DNA from: Hedera helix
Taxonomy: Eukaryota; Streptophyta; Magnoliopsida; Apiales; Araliaceae
Assembly: GCA_947179155.2 (NCBI GenBank)
Contig: OX359286.1
Span: 13,643,913 to 13,707,912 of the forward strand
Reading direction: 5' to 3'
DNA: 64,000 bases
Positions 37,612 through 51,937 of this stretch are shown here, one piece after another (within the stretch, counting starts at the first letter, position 1; each line of letters begins with the position of its first letter). A model generated the notes under the pieces. The model worked only from the letters and a program-made list of their open reading frames with translations. It had not been told where the DNA came from and searched no databases. The position numbers and the translations under genes are program-made.

Positions 37612-39098
37612 TGTGACATCCCGAATTTTTACAGGATTTCTAAGTGAAGATCATGACTAATTAAGTAAAGGTTAGAGGATTAAAACCTGGTTTAGAATGA
37701 TATGATGTATTAATATGTAATTAAAATTATCTATTATTTAGTCAATATGCTATAAATGACCTATGTGGTTGAAATGGTACAGAATGATTCTTAGGGTGAA
37801 TAAGGGTATATAAAATATTTATGGATCAATTATCTATTTAGAGTGTATTAGCAACGTAGCAGATGATGCAACTATTATGAATATGAATTTCAATGATTAA
37901 TTGGAAATATAGAAAATTAAAGGTAAAGGACAGAAAATAAATTCTGTAGGATACTAATTGTGTCAGTATATGATAGGTTGGATGTATAAAGACTGATGTA
38001 TTCGATCTGATAAAGAAAGAAGGAATTAAAGTTAAAAATGAAAGAAATGATGGAAATGAGGAAAACGTATTTAAATTGATGCTTTAGTTATGAAAATTAC
38101 TTGTGAATTTAATGATTAGGCTTGGAGAGGCGAGGAGGTGAGAATGGCAAGGTAAGGTAAGTATGTATGTGCAATGAAGAAGGAACCGTATGATCTAATC
38201 AGTCTATTAAGGATTAAAGGAATGATACGATTAACGATCGTGGAACGTTTGAAATTATTAAGGAATTGATATTGAATGATTGAAATAAGATAATCGTAAT
38301 ATGATTTGTAAAGACAAGAAGGTAATACTCTGAAATGTGAGTATAAGGAACGTAGATTTCATGTATGTTGAGAATTGATATATGTGTGCAAGGCAAACAA
38401 GCGAAAGGGCGTAAAAGTCATAATAAAAGTGATATGAGCATAAATGGTTACAGGAATGGATTTTGGTAATTTGAACAAGATTCGCTTTTTGAGAAAGCGA
38501 TTTATGGAAAAAGTGAGCAATCTGACATTTTGAGATATCGAAAATTGAAATTGATTAAATGGGGAGCAGAAAGGGTTCGTAGGAATATGAAAATGTATTT
38601 TGTGGTTAATAAAAGTTAATTAGTCGGATTGTGATTAAATGGCTAATTAAGCTACAGAAAGAGACTACGTGAATGTAATGCAGTGGAAAATGGATGACTT
38701 AGTCAGTTGATTGAAAGAAAAACCAAGTTAAACGAGCACGAAATGAATTAATGGGAAAAAATATAAAAGTTCCTTAAAATGGAAAATTAGCATGAAATTC
38801 AAAAGTCTAGCAATTTTGGCTTTTGACCAAAAAGCCCTCAACAATTTAGTTAATGACCATTGTGTCCTAAATAGTAAAATGACCAAAATACCATTGACAA
38901 ATTGAGTAATGACCTATGTGCCCCAAATGATGAAATTTCAAAAATACCCTTAGATGAGTTTACCATGGTTATGTTACCTTAACTAGCCTAGTTAAGGCTC
39001 ATATAATTAAACCAAAGCAAGCAAGTGCTCTCCATTATTTTCAAATTGCTGGAAATCTAGCCCTAGGAGAGAGAGAGAGATAAGGAAGCCATGAAAAT
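37612..39098 (+). mobile_element. Family B LTR, copy B1, segment 1
   Basis: Starts TGTGACATCCCGAATTTTTA and follows the B0 LTR (start, AAGCGATTTATGG and GATTTTGG blocks). It is cut at 39098 by C2 and resumes at 43534, then at 63305. The left TSD would be TATAC; the right end lies beyond the window. A GA run (39068-39080) lies just before the C2 insertion. Confidence 0.8.
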
Positions 39099-39511
39099 TG
39101 TGACGACCCTGAATCTGGGTCCCTCGAACCTCGAATCCGTTTCAACACTAGTACTACATTTTCCTTATTGTTCATGAATTACAACAATATTATAATTGTT
39201 AAATAATCATTTATTTACAATTTTACAACATCTCTTTCTATTCCAGAATCGCAATCTTTAAACAAACCTAGTATGTGTCTATATCATACATGATACGACA
39301 TTCTATTACAATCATTTTTGAGTATTTAACACTCATATTACATACCAACTAAGTCTTATACTACACAGTCATTTTACCTGTCCAATTCGGACTGATATCT
39401 ACAATAGACATTTAAACCTTCAGTGAAAGTAGTATGCATTCCTTTTTCTAGATCTTTATCAAAAACTTCGAATAACTTGCACTATTTGAAAATGTTGGTT
39501 TTAAGCAAGAG

Positions 39512-39527
39512 TGAGCACAACGGCTCA
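39512..39527 (-). promoter_or_regulatory. Conserved hairpin module, copy C2
   Basis: Same as in C1: minus strand TGAGC, CGTTGT loop, GCTCA, then CTCTTGC. The acceptor-like box reads CATTTTCAAAT, so the CAG is lost in this copy. Confidence 0.45.
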
Positions 39528-40244
39528 GCAAGTTTAACAGTTACACGTAGCACATTACATGCTTCACATATTATACATGCTCTGCATTTTATTCTTATAT
39601 CATGCATTTCATGTTTTTCATTTTATGAATGATTCATACTTCTTATGCATCTCATATAATAAACAACTAGCATCTAGCAAACATGCTTCATATCTGAACA
39701 TATTTCACATATAACCATATCTCATATTATGCGCATAACACGAATATTATCAATATATTTTCATATCAATAATTTAATAACACATTGTAGCATAGCAATG
39801 CACATAGGAGCAAGTTCTGAAAAATCTTGCCTAGTTCGCTTCTACCATTTACGCTTATTTACGTCATTCGTTCTACCTACAATTTATATATAAAATCGAC
39901 ATAATCATTAGTTATAATGACTATTAATTAGTCTTAACTTAAGACCTTAACTTCAAATTATTAACTCTTAAGATGTCCGACAAACGAACCTTTAAGTTCT
40001 GGACAAAAATCCTAACCTAAACCTAATTGGACATGTCGGGTACACTGAACCAACTTACGCATTCATTACACATTCTTCGTACGACTCACTTTTAATAAGT
40101 TGTCTAAATTAGTCATAAACGGACTATTTACTTTGGTTTAATTCAATTAAAACTTTCTTCTTTTACATAACTTAATGATTCAGACATTTAATAATGTACC
40201 AAATACTTCAAAATATTATCTACCTTTGATAATATACAACTACA

Positions 40245-40790
40245 TTCAAATATTATTAACCATTTAATAATTTTTTAATCACTTATTAATATTATTAATC
40301 ATTTAATAATATTTTAATCTCATACTAATATTATTAACCATTTAATAATATTTTAATTACTTATTAATATTATTAACCATTTAATAATATTTTAATCTCT
40401 TACTAATATTATTCATCATTTAATAATATTTTAATCATTTATTAATATTATTAACCATTTAATAATATTTTAATCTTTTACTAATATTATTAACCTTTTA
40501 ATAATATTTTAATCATTTACAAATATTATTCACTATTTGATAATATTTTAATCATTTACAAATATTATTCACCATTTGATAATATTTTAATCTCTTATTA
40601 ACATTATTAACCATTTAATAATATTTTAATCACTTTTTAATATTATTAACCATTTAATAATATTTTAATAACTTATTAATGTCATTAATTATTTAATAAC
40701 ATTTTCATCATGTACTAATATTATTAATAATTTAATAACTTTTTAATCATATACTAATATTATTAATCATTTAATAATATTTTAATAATC
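40245..40790 (-). repeat. AT-rich tandem array in C2
   Basis: About 14 units of about 38 bp homologous to the longer array in C1. Confidence 0.85.
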
Positions 40791-43255
40791 TTCAAACAAT
40801 ACTAATAGTTAACTTTTTAATTGTGTTAACTTTAATCTTTATTTTAAACATTTAACTACCAATTAATTACTAATAAACTTCATGTATTGGTTTAATATCC
40901 AAACACATTCATTTTACACTTATTTTAACTTAATTTATCAAAAATAACTTGACCCGAACCAACCGGACCAGACCCGACCGGACTCGGACTGACCCGAACT
41001 GACCCCGAGCACAAAAATCTGCTTTGGCATATTGTTCTAGCGCAGCTGCGCCACACTGGGAGCAGGTGCTCCCGGCCAATCTGTCCGGAGTCAACTTTTT
41101 GACTGCTCGACACCCCGACGCTCCGACAACCATAACTTCCTCATTTTAAAATATTTTGGGATGATTCTTGAGTCAATTCTCATCATAATTTTTCTCTCTA
41201 CAATTTCTCTTTAGATCACAAATCCAAATTCCTAACAGAACTAGACTAAAAACTAAAATCACAAATCTTTGGTTTTAATTGTTCAAACTTGAATAAAACA
41301 AACTCTACACATTCAAATGACACCAACTTAGTGTTTTTATCTTCCTAACTTCTTGTTTTACAACATTTCATGGTTTAGTCACATTCTTAAAAACGTTTGA
41401 CACGAAATTTAAAGATCGAACCACTTAGGGTTTTAAAACACCCTATTTTGCAGTAAAAGCCATAACTTCCTTGTTTTTCTATGTTTTTGAAAGATTCAAG
41501 TTGGGTTTTCTTAAAAACTCATATATGTAACTTTCTAGCTATAGAAATTAATTTTCTAACTTGTACCTTTCAATCTACAATATTAAATAGCACATAGCTA
41601 TCAAGGTTTTTACTGGTAAATCTTTGTATGCACTTTTCTTCTAATTCTTTGCATACCACCTATACAAATACATGTACTAACTATATCAAATCATGAATAT
41701 ACCTATATATCAGAGTTTTAGACTTCTAGATCATCAAAATAACTTTTGATCGGTTAAAAATACAATTTAACCGTTCAAATCATATCTAAACTATAAAAAT
41801 AAATTAAAGAGGGTTTAGAACACTTTTTAACCTCTTAAACATGGATGTTCTCCTTCTTCTTGGCCATGGACTTCATTAGAAACTCCACCTTGATTATTCT
41901 CTAGCAAACCTCCTTGGTGAAACCTCAATTCTTAAGAGTTCTCTTTATTTTCTTTAGAATGCTCTCTCTATTCTCTCTTGGATTTCTTGCAAAATGACTA
42001 AGAAATATAACAACTTGGTGGAGCATCCTATTTATAGCACCTTGCTAATCCTTCATCAACTCACTAATCAGCTAGTGTTGGTGCAATTAAAGCTTAATTA
42101 GGATTACTATTGGATTGATTGACCACTTGAATGACTAGGTGATTGACTAGGGTTGGTGAACCACTTTGATATTGTGTACAAGTGAAGAAACCAAGCAAAA
42201 TCAAGCCACCCCCTTGTGGGGACCACTAAACCTCAGCAAAATGGGATTAAATCCCCCATTTTTGCTTTATTTTTATAGCATAAATATACATATATACATA
42301 TATATACATATATATAAATGATGACCAATCTTGACTACCTTTTGGGCTCCACATTGAACTCTAAGATTTAAATATATTGGGATCATCCATTTAATTTGGT
42401 TGGGCTCAATTTAATTATTCTATTGTGCTAACATTAAATACCCTATATTACATTTAATTAAAACAAGCATTGGGCTTGATTAATTATAACTTAAATCAAT
42501 GTTTAATTAATTACATGGACTACAAGGTTAATTTATTTAACTTAGTTTAATACATCAATTGGACTTATAATATAATCCAATTAGACTTGCCTTAAATTAT
42601 TCTACCACCTTGGGTTGCTCAATTAACTCATCCATAGTTAATTCTCCTCATCATATTTACTTACCTAACAATTAACCAATATTTGGTTAATACTCTATCT
42701 TGTCTACCAACTAGGGTTATTCAATTAACCCTACATTAGTTAATTCTCTACACTCAATCAATACTTAAAATTCTTCTCCCAACACATTGACCATCATTTG
42801 ACTTTTAAATGATTTGGGCTACATAACTTAATTTTTATCGGGCTCTCTTATTTAATTACCCACTTCATGTAAATATTCTCATATTGGGCTAACATTTATA
42901 ATCTTTTTGGCCTAGTCCACTTGTAGTAATTAAATTACTTGGATTCTTCATGAGGCTAAATCCTTAAATTTATTTGGACCTCTTTATAAATACCAACAAG
43001 ACTTTTAACAATTAAAATATTGGGCTTGCTTTAAATCCATTAATAGACTCTATACAACAACTTAATAATTAAATTAATTACTTCACATTATTGTCATCCA
43101 AGACAATCATCCTAAAATTTTTACAACTTTAACTCATACTAATATAATTAACCTAATTAATTATATTTCATGACTTTATATTTAAACTAATTAATTTATT
43201 AGTTTAATTGAGTATTAACTTATTCATCCTCTTATTTGGCTAACAAGCACGCTTT

Positions 43256-43258
<3 letters not shown>

Positions 43259-43312
<54 letters not shown>
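43259..43312. repeat. (TA)n microsatellite
   Basis: About 27 TA units in C2. C1 has only TATATATATA at the matching place, so the tract expanded in one copy. Confidence 0.95.
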
Positions 43313-43315
<3 letters not shown>

Positions 43316-43533
43316 ACCTTCAATTCTCAAATGAATTTATTTCCTTAATAAATTCTCTACATGCATCATTAAAATATTCTCACATTTAATTTCTAACAAA
43401 TAAATTATGTTAAAAAAAATATTTACCCATTTTCTACACATCTTACTTCGACAACTCTAAGTTTTAAACCATAACCTGTAATTAATTATTTTAAATCTTA
43501 TTTATAATTCTTGTAAATATCTGAGATATTACA

Positions 43534-45367
43534 AAAGCTAAGGTGAAGAGCTTGAAGATTTGCAAGCTAGGGTAGTTTAATGATCATGGAGCAAGAAGAA
43601 AAGTGGTTGGCCTCGTCATGAGGAAGATTTCTATGTAAGGAGATTGAGCATCTATAAAGGTATAAAAGTTTTCCAAACTTAAAACTTTGATTTATGTATG
43701 TCTAAGCATGTATTTGTGGTTAAAGACATGAGTTATGGAAGGATACGTGGATAGAGTCGAAAGATCATGGTAAAACCTTAGTATATAAGGTTGAACATGT
43801 TTGATAGATGCATATTATCATGCTTGATAGCATCAAAGAGTTATAAATGGTTTAAAGGTGTGACTTGTTTAAGAAAATTATCATATCATGATTTGTGTAT
43901 AAATCAAATCATAATCTTTAAAGTGCTTTAAAAGGTGCATGTAGAAGTTATACAGACTCACAAAGTTATTAAATGTGTATGTGGTAGCATATGTGGTGTA
44001 TGGAGTTCAAGTTATCAAAATTGAGTTTAAGGATGAAATTGAATTAAGTTGACAAAGTGCCACCAATATGAGATTTTTGGCCATTTTGTATAATTGGAGG
44101 TCAAATGAGCCCAAATAGCTAGGTTTTATGTAAATACATGTGTTAGAAACGTTTTGAAAGTCGTTTGGTGTCTATGGCGATAAATGTGGATTTTAAACGT
44201 TTAAAAACGTTCGTCGGCACCTAAATTGAAATCTTTGGAAAAATGAATTTAATTGAAAAGTTTTAAATGTCTTAAAGGTCCATGTAAGTCAAATATGTGT
44301 TATAAGTGTTAAATGATGTGTTAGAACCAAATTTTGCAAAAAGGGGCCAAGAATAGTATGGTGTTGGAAATGAAAAGTTTGTAAAAGTTAATGAAAATTC
44401 AACTTAAAGGTGATTTTTGAAAATTTTATGGAATTAATGGTGAAATGAGGTCAAATGACTTAGTTTTATGTTATTACACATGTTTAGGTTGATTTGATAA
44501 TCAACGGATTGAAATTTGAATGAAAAGGCAACTCGAACGATCAAAATCGATCGTTTCGACCCTAAATAGATTTTTACAGACAAATCTCGCCTCGTGCGAA
44601 GTTTTATTGTTTTAAAGTCCTAGATATGTTTGGAAGCAAATGGCCAAAAATCACAAAGTTGGTAAAATTGAGTTTTAAAGTTGAAATTTTTTCTAAGTGT
44701 TGAAATGTTTTGAAACGCCCTCCTATGGGTTATTGCTTTAATAATTTTAAGAAACAAAATGAACCAAGTAGTATTTTTTTTAAAATACTGGGTAGTGAGG
44801 TCTAGATGTGGTCCAAATTTGAGGTTAATTGGATGTAAGATTAATGAGTTAAAAATCAGTAAAGGTAGTGCAAAAATCAAAAATCATATTTCTGAACATT
44901 GCGCCTAGGTGTAATGTTTTATACTAAACACTGCGTCGGGACCAAGTATACTGTTCATGGTAAAGGAGATTTTGTGGCCAGCGAAGTCTGACAGCGTCGG
45001 GGCGAGATTGCTATGCATTTGGAAAAAAAAATTAAGCTTTTAAAAAGCTATATTTTGATATAGGATAATAGAAATAAGTTATATAAACCATATAATTGAT
45101 AATAATGGTCAATGTAAATGATGTTAAGGTATAATGTAATAATGATTGGCATGATATAACATGCCTAAAGCTAAGTCAAAGGATTTTAAGGTTTATGAAA
45201 AAGGTTGGGAATGAGCTAGGATGTATTATTAACATATGTAAGGTATAATACATCAAATATGAAATGATTAGAGACGAATGGTCGAATATTTATGAGATAA
45301 GTTTGAAAAAAGTTATAAAAGATGTTATGATCCTATAATGACATACAGGTTCAATGTTGACAGATAA
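43534..45367 (+). mobile_element. Family B LTR, copy B1, segment 2
   Basis: Continues B1 after C2 and matches B0 on the opposite strand (AGCTAGGATGTATTATTAAC and GATTAGAGACGAATGG blocks). A GC-rich block with GCGCC/GCGTCGGG repeats lies at 44895-45010. It ends at GATAA (45363-45367), the left TSD of B2. Confidence 0.8.
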
Positions 45368-47231
45368 TGTGACACCCCAGGATTTTACAGAAATTCCAAA
45401 TGAGGATTATGGTTAATTAAGTAAGGCTTATGAGATAAAACCTAGTTATGAATGATATAAAGTGTAATAATAATTAAGAATATGAATTATTACTATGTGA
45501 GCAATGTACTATAAATAACCTGTGTGAAAGAAGGACCTATGTGGTTGGATCGGTAATAATGGTCTATAGAATGTACAAAGATTAGTTACTATTTAAAGTA
45601 CAATAATGATGTGCAGATCATGAAATTATAATGAAAATGAAGTTGATGATTGAATAATAATATAACGGATTTAGGACAAATGATTGTTGTAATGCCTATA
45701 GTGAGGCAATTTGGATGTAATTATGATAGGACACTGGTTGTGTCAGTTTGTAATAAGATAAATGTATGTTTATGAATATATTATATGTAATAAATGAAGA
45801 AAAGAGATAAATGAAGAAAGCATATTAAAATAATGTTTTAGTTATAAATATTGGTAGCAAGCTTAAGAAATAGGCCTGATGAGGCGAGAGTATGAGAAAG
45901 GACGATGTAACATATAGCTGTATGTGTAGAAAAGAAATAGCAATTTGACCTAATTGGTATATTAAAATTTATGGAATATTATGTATTGTTATGTACATAT
46001 AGAGAATTGCCAAGGAAGTGGTCTTATATGATTGAAATGAGATAATTAATAGTTTTGAGAGGTAAATACGGAAAGTAATATCCTGAGAATGTGTAGGAAG
46101 AAAGTCGTATGCAAGTATGTTGCGAATTGGTATTATGTGTGTTATGTAAGCGAATAAAATGACGTTAAGTCGTAAAGTGATATATAAGCAAATACGGTTA
46201 AATGACGATGGATTTTGATAATTCGGTCGAGGTTTGCTTCTCGAGAAAGCGATTTATGGAAAAGATGAGTATTATGACTATTTTGAGATGTCGGATATTG
46301 AAATTTTATGGAACATGAAACCAAAAATGGTTCGTAGAAAATTAAGAATGATATGATATGTAAAGATTAGTAATTATGGTGAATTATGGATAATTATTAT
46401 TAATTACTGAAATTGGCATTTTGAGGTGTGACAAAAGATTTGGGACAAGTCAATTATGGTGTATTTGATGATGGAATTAAATTCAAGTATGATGAAACAA
46501 GTTTGGAGCAAAATGTGATTAAAATGGATAAGTAATGATTTAAGAGAATTAATTCTCTAGATTTTAAGGCAAATGACCAAAGATGCCCTTAACAAATTTG
46601 AAAATGACCTTGGTGTCCTTAAATGGTGCAATGACCATTATGTCCTTAACTAGCCATGAGAAATGACATAACTACCCAACTAAGCATGAGTTAACTTAAC
46701 TAATATATGATTAAGTGTTGGAGGATATATATAAAACATATATGTATATCATTTTTCAGCATTTTAGGTTCATTTTTACTTGTCATTCGAAGATGCTAGA
46801 AGGAATGAAGAGCTAAGAGAGAAGAAGGCTAGGGTTTGACAAAAAGCATGCAAGATTGCTGGAAAAATATACAAGAGGAGCTCGGTAAGCCTTAAAGAGG
46901 AGCACACAACCTTATTAAGGCTCAAAGCTAGAAGGAAAGGAGCTATGAGAAGGTATAAATGAGTTTTAGCATTAAAAGTTAGCTTTTATATGTTTTTATG
47001 TAAGAACAAGCGTAGCCATGCATGAATTAATGGTTAGATGTAGAGATTTTCAGAGATTATATGTTAAGAGTGGGCTTCATGTGAAACCCTAAGGGTTATA
47101 GTTGAGGATATAGATTTTATGTGCAAACATGCTTATAATCATGTAAATAAATCATGATTTGTAAATAATTATGTGTAATAAGTTGATGGTTTTGATGAAA
47201 ACCTAGTTTAGAGAGTTGAACATGTTGGATT
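45368..47231 (+). mobile_element. Family B solo LTR, copy B2, segment 1
   Basis: Starts TGTGACACCCCAGGATTTTA directly after TSD GATAA. The sequence parallels B1 and B0. TATA-like ATATATAAAAC is at 46724-46735. The copia element interrupts it at 47231; segment 2 is at 61969-63304. It was inserted into its own family member B1. Confidence 0.85.
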
Positions 47232-49265
47232 TGTTAGGGTTTCGACACAGAGAAAGCAGCGGAATTTCAAAAATTTTCTGAAACCCTAAGCCAGGATCCA
47301 TGCAAAACCATATTAATTCAGAAGTTTAGATTGTTTACCGATTATTCGAGATGGACAGGAGACGATGGAATTCTGAAACGGCTTCGAATCTTCAACGCAA
47401 TCCAGCGACTGCGTCTCTACAGTATCCACACGAACACTCCGCGAACCGTCACACGATCTGCAGCAAAAGGGATCTGCGGTACTAACCACCAAGATCAGGA
47501 TTTCTAACCTATTTTTCTCTCTAGCCTCTTTCTGAAAGCGGCTAGGGTTTTAGTTTTTCCTTACGTGATTTTTAGACTACTGATATATCATATATATAGT
47601 AGTTAATAGGAATTAACTAAAACCTAAAATAAATAGAAAAATAAAATCCGAATTTATATATATTATATTTTAATTAAGTCTTACTTAATTAATATACATA
47701 TATATAAATTATCCTATTAATTTAAATTCGTAATTTTTTTAAATACTATCAATCATATTGACATATTTAAAATACTTACAATTTAAATTAATTCCCTTTT
47801 AATTACGTTCTAAGTGTGTGACCCTATAGGTTATTATTATGTTGGCAATAATTTTAAAATCATATTATAAAATTATAAACAGTGAGCGGCATCTAGTAAT
47901 GCATCACTGCTACCCAAATAATAATAAGATCGGTGATTCGATACAACCTTTTCGTGACCAATGTTTCAATGTAATTTAATCATTTTAACCTTATATCCTA
48001 GATTAAACTCGAGGCATGGAATGTGTCATACTCTTCATAATTTAATCTGAGTTTTCTTGATCAATGAGTAGACTATATGAAACAAATCAATATTTGAGCA
48101 TGGCCATGCATTTCATAGTCCTACTCAATCAAGAGGCCTATGGATATCACCCCTAATATATAGGAGGGTTAAATTCCATCTAGATCACTCATATTCCTCA
48201 CACGATTCATGATGTACCCAATAATCACCTTTATTGTCCACCCTATTAAAGGTGACATTTGATGATATCAAAGTACACAAATTCTCGTGTAATAATATAG
48301 TGACTTCAGGTCGGAGGATCATTACATCATTGTCACTATAAGAATTTCTTATGACACTTTGCATAATGCTCCATGTAGAATTCTCATGGTGGGTCAGTCC
48401 AGTACATTGTTCTCTAACATGTACCTATGCATTGACTCAAATATCTCATATATTTATGACCAATGAGATTTGGCCATCAGTCAATCCACATACTAGTCTC
48501 AATGCATCATTGTTGTCCCATTAACAATGATACTCGACTAGGGACATTTAAGAGCAATGATAATAATTATAATTATATAATCTCATGTTCAAGTCACATA
48601 CTTAAAGCTATATAATTTGTATCATTATTCTAAGGGCTTTTATTATGTTAACATTTATATAACGCAGTAAATGAAATCATAATAAAATAATCCATTTATT
48701 CAATCAAATATAATATCAAAAATGTTAAGCAATTACATCAAATAATGATATTTGATGATATCAAAGTACACAAATTCTCGTGTAATAATATAGTGTCTTC
48801 AAGTCGGAGGATCATTACATCATTGTCACTATAAGAATTTCTTATGACACTTTGCATAATGCTCCATGTAGAATTCTCATGGTGGGTCAGTCCAGTACAT
48901 TGTTCTCTAACATGTACCTATGCATTGACTCAAATATCTCATATATTTATGACCAATGAGATTTGGCCATCAGTCAATCCACATACTAGTCTCAATGCAT
49001 CATTGTTGTCCCATTAACAATGATACTCGACTAGGGACATTTAAGAGCAATGATACTAATTATAATTATATAATCTCATGTTCAAGTTACATACTTAAAG
49101 CTATATAATTCGTATCATTATTCTAAGGGCTTTTATTATGTTAACATTTATATAACGCAGTAAATGAAATCATAATAAAATAATTCATTTATTCAATCAA
49201 ATATAATATCAAAAATGTTAAGCAATTACATCAAATAATTAGCCTCTAGGGCATAAACTCTAATA
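47232..49265 (-). repeat. 3' LTR of the copia element
   Basis: 2,034 bp, minus-strand start TATTAGAGTTTATGCCC (expected TG changed to TA) right after the PPT, end CCCTAACA. TATA-like TATATATA lies at about 47588-47599. Upstream of that promoter a segment of about 492 bp is duplicated in tandem (48253-48744 and 48745-49238), nearly identical between copies. The 5' LTR carries the same duplication junction, so it existed before this insertion. Confidence 0.85.
48253..49238 (-). repeat. 492-bp tandem duplication in copia U3
   Basis: Two copies beginning TGACATTTGATG (48253) and TGATATTTGATG (48745). They differ at only a few positions. They lie between the LTR start and the TATA box, where promoter and enhancer elements normally lie. 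Confidence 0.9.
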
Positions 49266-49285
49266 ATCTCCCACTTGCACTAGAG
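49266..49285 (-). promoter_or_regulatory. Polypurine tract of the copia element
   Basis: Minus strand AGTGCAAGTGGGAGAT next to the 3' LTR, the form seen in many plant copia elements. It primes plus-strand DNA synthesis. Confidence 0.8.
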
Positions 49286-49770
49286 CCAATCACTCATGTA
49301 TCTAATACCCATGGAACTAGTGTGACCTTCGTGTTTCTGCTGCGACAAAGCCTTGGTCAGTGGATCTGCAACATTATTATCTGTTAGCACTCTGCATATA
49401 TGTAAATCTCCTCTATTAATGATTTCACGGATGAGATGGTACCGCCTAAGTATATGCTTGGATCGTTGGTGAGATCTGGGTTCCTTAGCCTGTGCAATGG
49501 CTCCATCATTATCACAGTATAACTCAACTGGATCAATAATGGTTGGAACAACACCAAGTTCAGTGACGAACTTTTTAATCCATACAGCCTCCTTGGCTGC
49601 ACTAGAAGTAGCAATATACTCAGCCTCTGTTGTAGAATCGGCTACTGTCTCTTGCTTCGAACTTTTCCAGCTAACAGCACCACCATTAATGCAAAACACA
49701 AAACCTCACTGAGACTTATAGTCATCACTGTCAGTTTGGAAACTAGCATCTGTGTAACCCTTTACTGCCA
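49280..49770 (-). pseudogene. copia RNase H region
   Basis: RNase H degrades the RNA strand of the hybrid. Acidic residues are visible at D1167 (GYTDASF), E1208 (STTEAEY) and in LYCDNDGAI. The stop at codon 1181 (49706-49708) separates the first from the rest. The C-terminal segment ...RSKHILRRYHLIREI...NVADPLTKAL is typical. The final stop is 20 bp from the 3' LTR region. Confidence 0.85.
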
Positions 49771-50059
49771 ATTTATCTTCACCTCCATATACCAAGAATG
49801 AATCCTTAGTCCTTTTTCGGTACTTGAGGATATTCTTGACTGCTGTCCAGTGACCTTCACCTGGATTCGACTGGTATCTGCTCGTCATGCTCAAAGCATA
49901 CGAAACATCCGGACGAGTACATATCATTGCGTACATGATAGATCCAATTGCCGAAGCATAAGGGATCTTTCTCATACGCTCCTCATCATCTTGTGATTTA
50001 GGACATTGGGCCTTAGAGATCTTTACACCATGAGTCATGGGTAAGTGTCCTCTTTTTGC

Positions 50060-50770
50060 CTCTTGCATGCTGAACCGTTTCAACACTTTATCAATATATG
50101 TACTTTGACTTAGGCCGAGCATTTTTCTCGATCTATCTCGATAGATCTTGATACCTAAAATGTAGGTTGCATCACCCAAATCTTTCATGGAGAAACATTT
50201 TCCTAACCATGTTTTTACAGCCTGTAAGGAAGGAATGTCATTCCCAATAATTAATATGTCGTCTACATATAATACCAGGAATACAATCTGACTCCCACTA
50301 ACCTTCTTATATACACAAGGTTCATCTTCATTTTTTATAAAGCCAAACTCTTTGACTGCTTCATCAAATCGAAGATTTCAACTCCGAGAGGCTTCCTTCA
50401 ATCCATAAATGGATCGCTGCAGCTTACATACCTTTACAGCATCCTTTGGAGTGAAAAAACCCTCAGGTTGTGTCATGTACACATCCTCAAGGAGATTTGC
50501 ATTAAGGAAAGTAGTTTTGACATCTTTCTGCCAGATTTCGTAATCATAAAATGTTGCAATAGCAAGTAAGATCCTAATGGATTTAACCATTGCCACTGGA
50601 GAGAAGGTTTCATCATAGTCAACACCTTGAACTTGTTTGAAACCTTTTGCTACCAGTCGGCCTTTATAGGTTTGTACATTACCATCCATGTCGGTTTTCT
50701 TCTTGAAAACCCATTTGCACCCGATTGGTTTTACTCCTTCGGGTGGATCAACCAAAGTCCACACTTGGTT
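50060..50770 (-). pseudogene. copia reverse transcriptase region
   Basis: RT copies element RNA into DNA. The fingers motif KWVFKKKTD is followed by YDETFSPVAMVKSIR, the first catalytic aspartate D909 (QKDVKTTFLN), and then a stop at codon 957 just after SIYGLKEASRS. The YVDD box is intact downstream at residues 994-997 (50258-50269). So every catalytic residue is preserved but the chain is cut between them. Confidence 0.9.
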
Positions 50771-51149
50771 AGTATACATGGAGTCCATCTCAGATTTCAC
50801 GGCTTCAAGCCATCTCTCAGAATCTGGTCCATTCATAGCTTCTTGGTAGGAAGCAGGCTCATCCTGATCTATGAGCATCACATCGCCGTTTTGAGTCACA
50901 AGATATCCATAATATCTCTCGGGCTCTTGGCGTGTCCTACTAGATCTACGAATGCCTTGTGTAATTTGAGCAGGTTCACTTTCCACAATATCTTGTGGTT
51001 CCTGCTCATGTTCCAACTCAGGTTCAATGATATTTTGTGGTTCATGAATTTCTTCGAGTTTTACTTTCCTCCCACTGTTTCCTTTAGAGACAAATTCTCT
51101 TTCCAGAAAAATACCAGTTCGAGCAACAACCACTTTGTTCTCAGAAGGT

Positions 51150-51934
51150 TTGTAGAAATAATACCCTTTTGTTTCCTTAGGGTATCCCACAAAATTACAT
51201 TTGTCAGATTTGGGTCCGAGCTTGTCAGAAGCCAGACGTTTTACAAATGCCTCGCAACCCCAAATCTTCATGAACGACATACTAGGACGTTTCCCAGTCC
51301 ACATCTCATATGGTGTCTTTTGAACCGTCTTTGTAGGAACATGGTTAAGTGTGAATGCAGCTGTCTCTAGGGCATGACCCCAGAAGCTTATTGGAAGATA
51401 TGCATGACTCATCATTGATCGTACCATGTCCAACAAGGTGCGATTCCTCCTCTCAGACACACCATTCCATTGTGGTGTTCCAGGTGGAGTGAGTTGTGAT
51501 ATAATACCACACTCCTTTAGAAGGTCATCAAAATCTTGGCTTAAGTATTCACCACCTCGATCGGATCGAAGGGCTTTTATGCTTTTGCCAAATTGGTTTT
51601 GAACTTCATTCTTGAATTCCTTGAACTTTTCTAAGGATTCGGATTTGTGTCTCATAAGATACACATATCCATATCTACTAAAGTCATCAGTAAATGTAAT
51701 GAAGTAATAGAACCTACCTCTTGCTAATGAACTCATGGGTCCACATACATCACTATATATAAGTCCCAATACATCACTAGCCCGTTCACTATGACCAGTG
51801 AAAGGGGCTTTAGTCATCTTGCCTAATAAACAAGACTCGCATTTCTCATATGATTCAAAATCAAATGAATCCAAAAATCCATCTTTATGGAGTTTGGATA
51901 TGCGTTTCTCATTTATATGGCCTAAAGGACAGTG
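51150..51934 (-). pseudogene. copia integrase region
   Basis: Integrase inserts the element DNA into the genome. The HHCC zinc-binding site is complete: H439, H444, C470, C473. The catalytic triad is complete: D500 (YSDVCGP), D563 (RSDRGGEY) and E599 (NGVSERRNR), with 35 residues between the last two, the D,D(35)E spacing. The open frame continues to codon 956. Only the stop just before H439 separates it from protease. Confidence 0.9.
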
Positions 51935-51937
51935 TCA

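Larger units (their letters stand above)
39099..43533 (-). mobile_element. Family C LTR, copy C2
   Basis: 4,435 bp, homologous to C1 throughout. Minus strand starts TGTAATATCTCAG and ends AGGGTCGTCACA. Flanking 5-mers AAAAT and AAAGC agree only in AAA, so the TSD is decayed or the junction changed. TATA is at 42028-42039, GC block 40945-41115 with GCGCAGCTGCGC (41040-41051), AT array 40245-40790, hairpin 39512-39527, (TA)n 43259-43312. Confidence 0.85.

Noticed and set aside
50627..51370. 247-aa plus-strand ORF
   Set aside because: Antisense shadow of the integrase-RT frame of the copia element.
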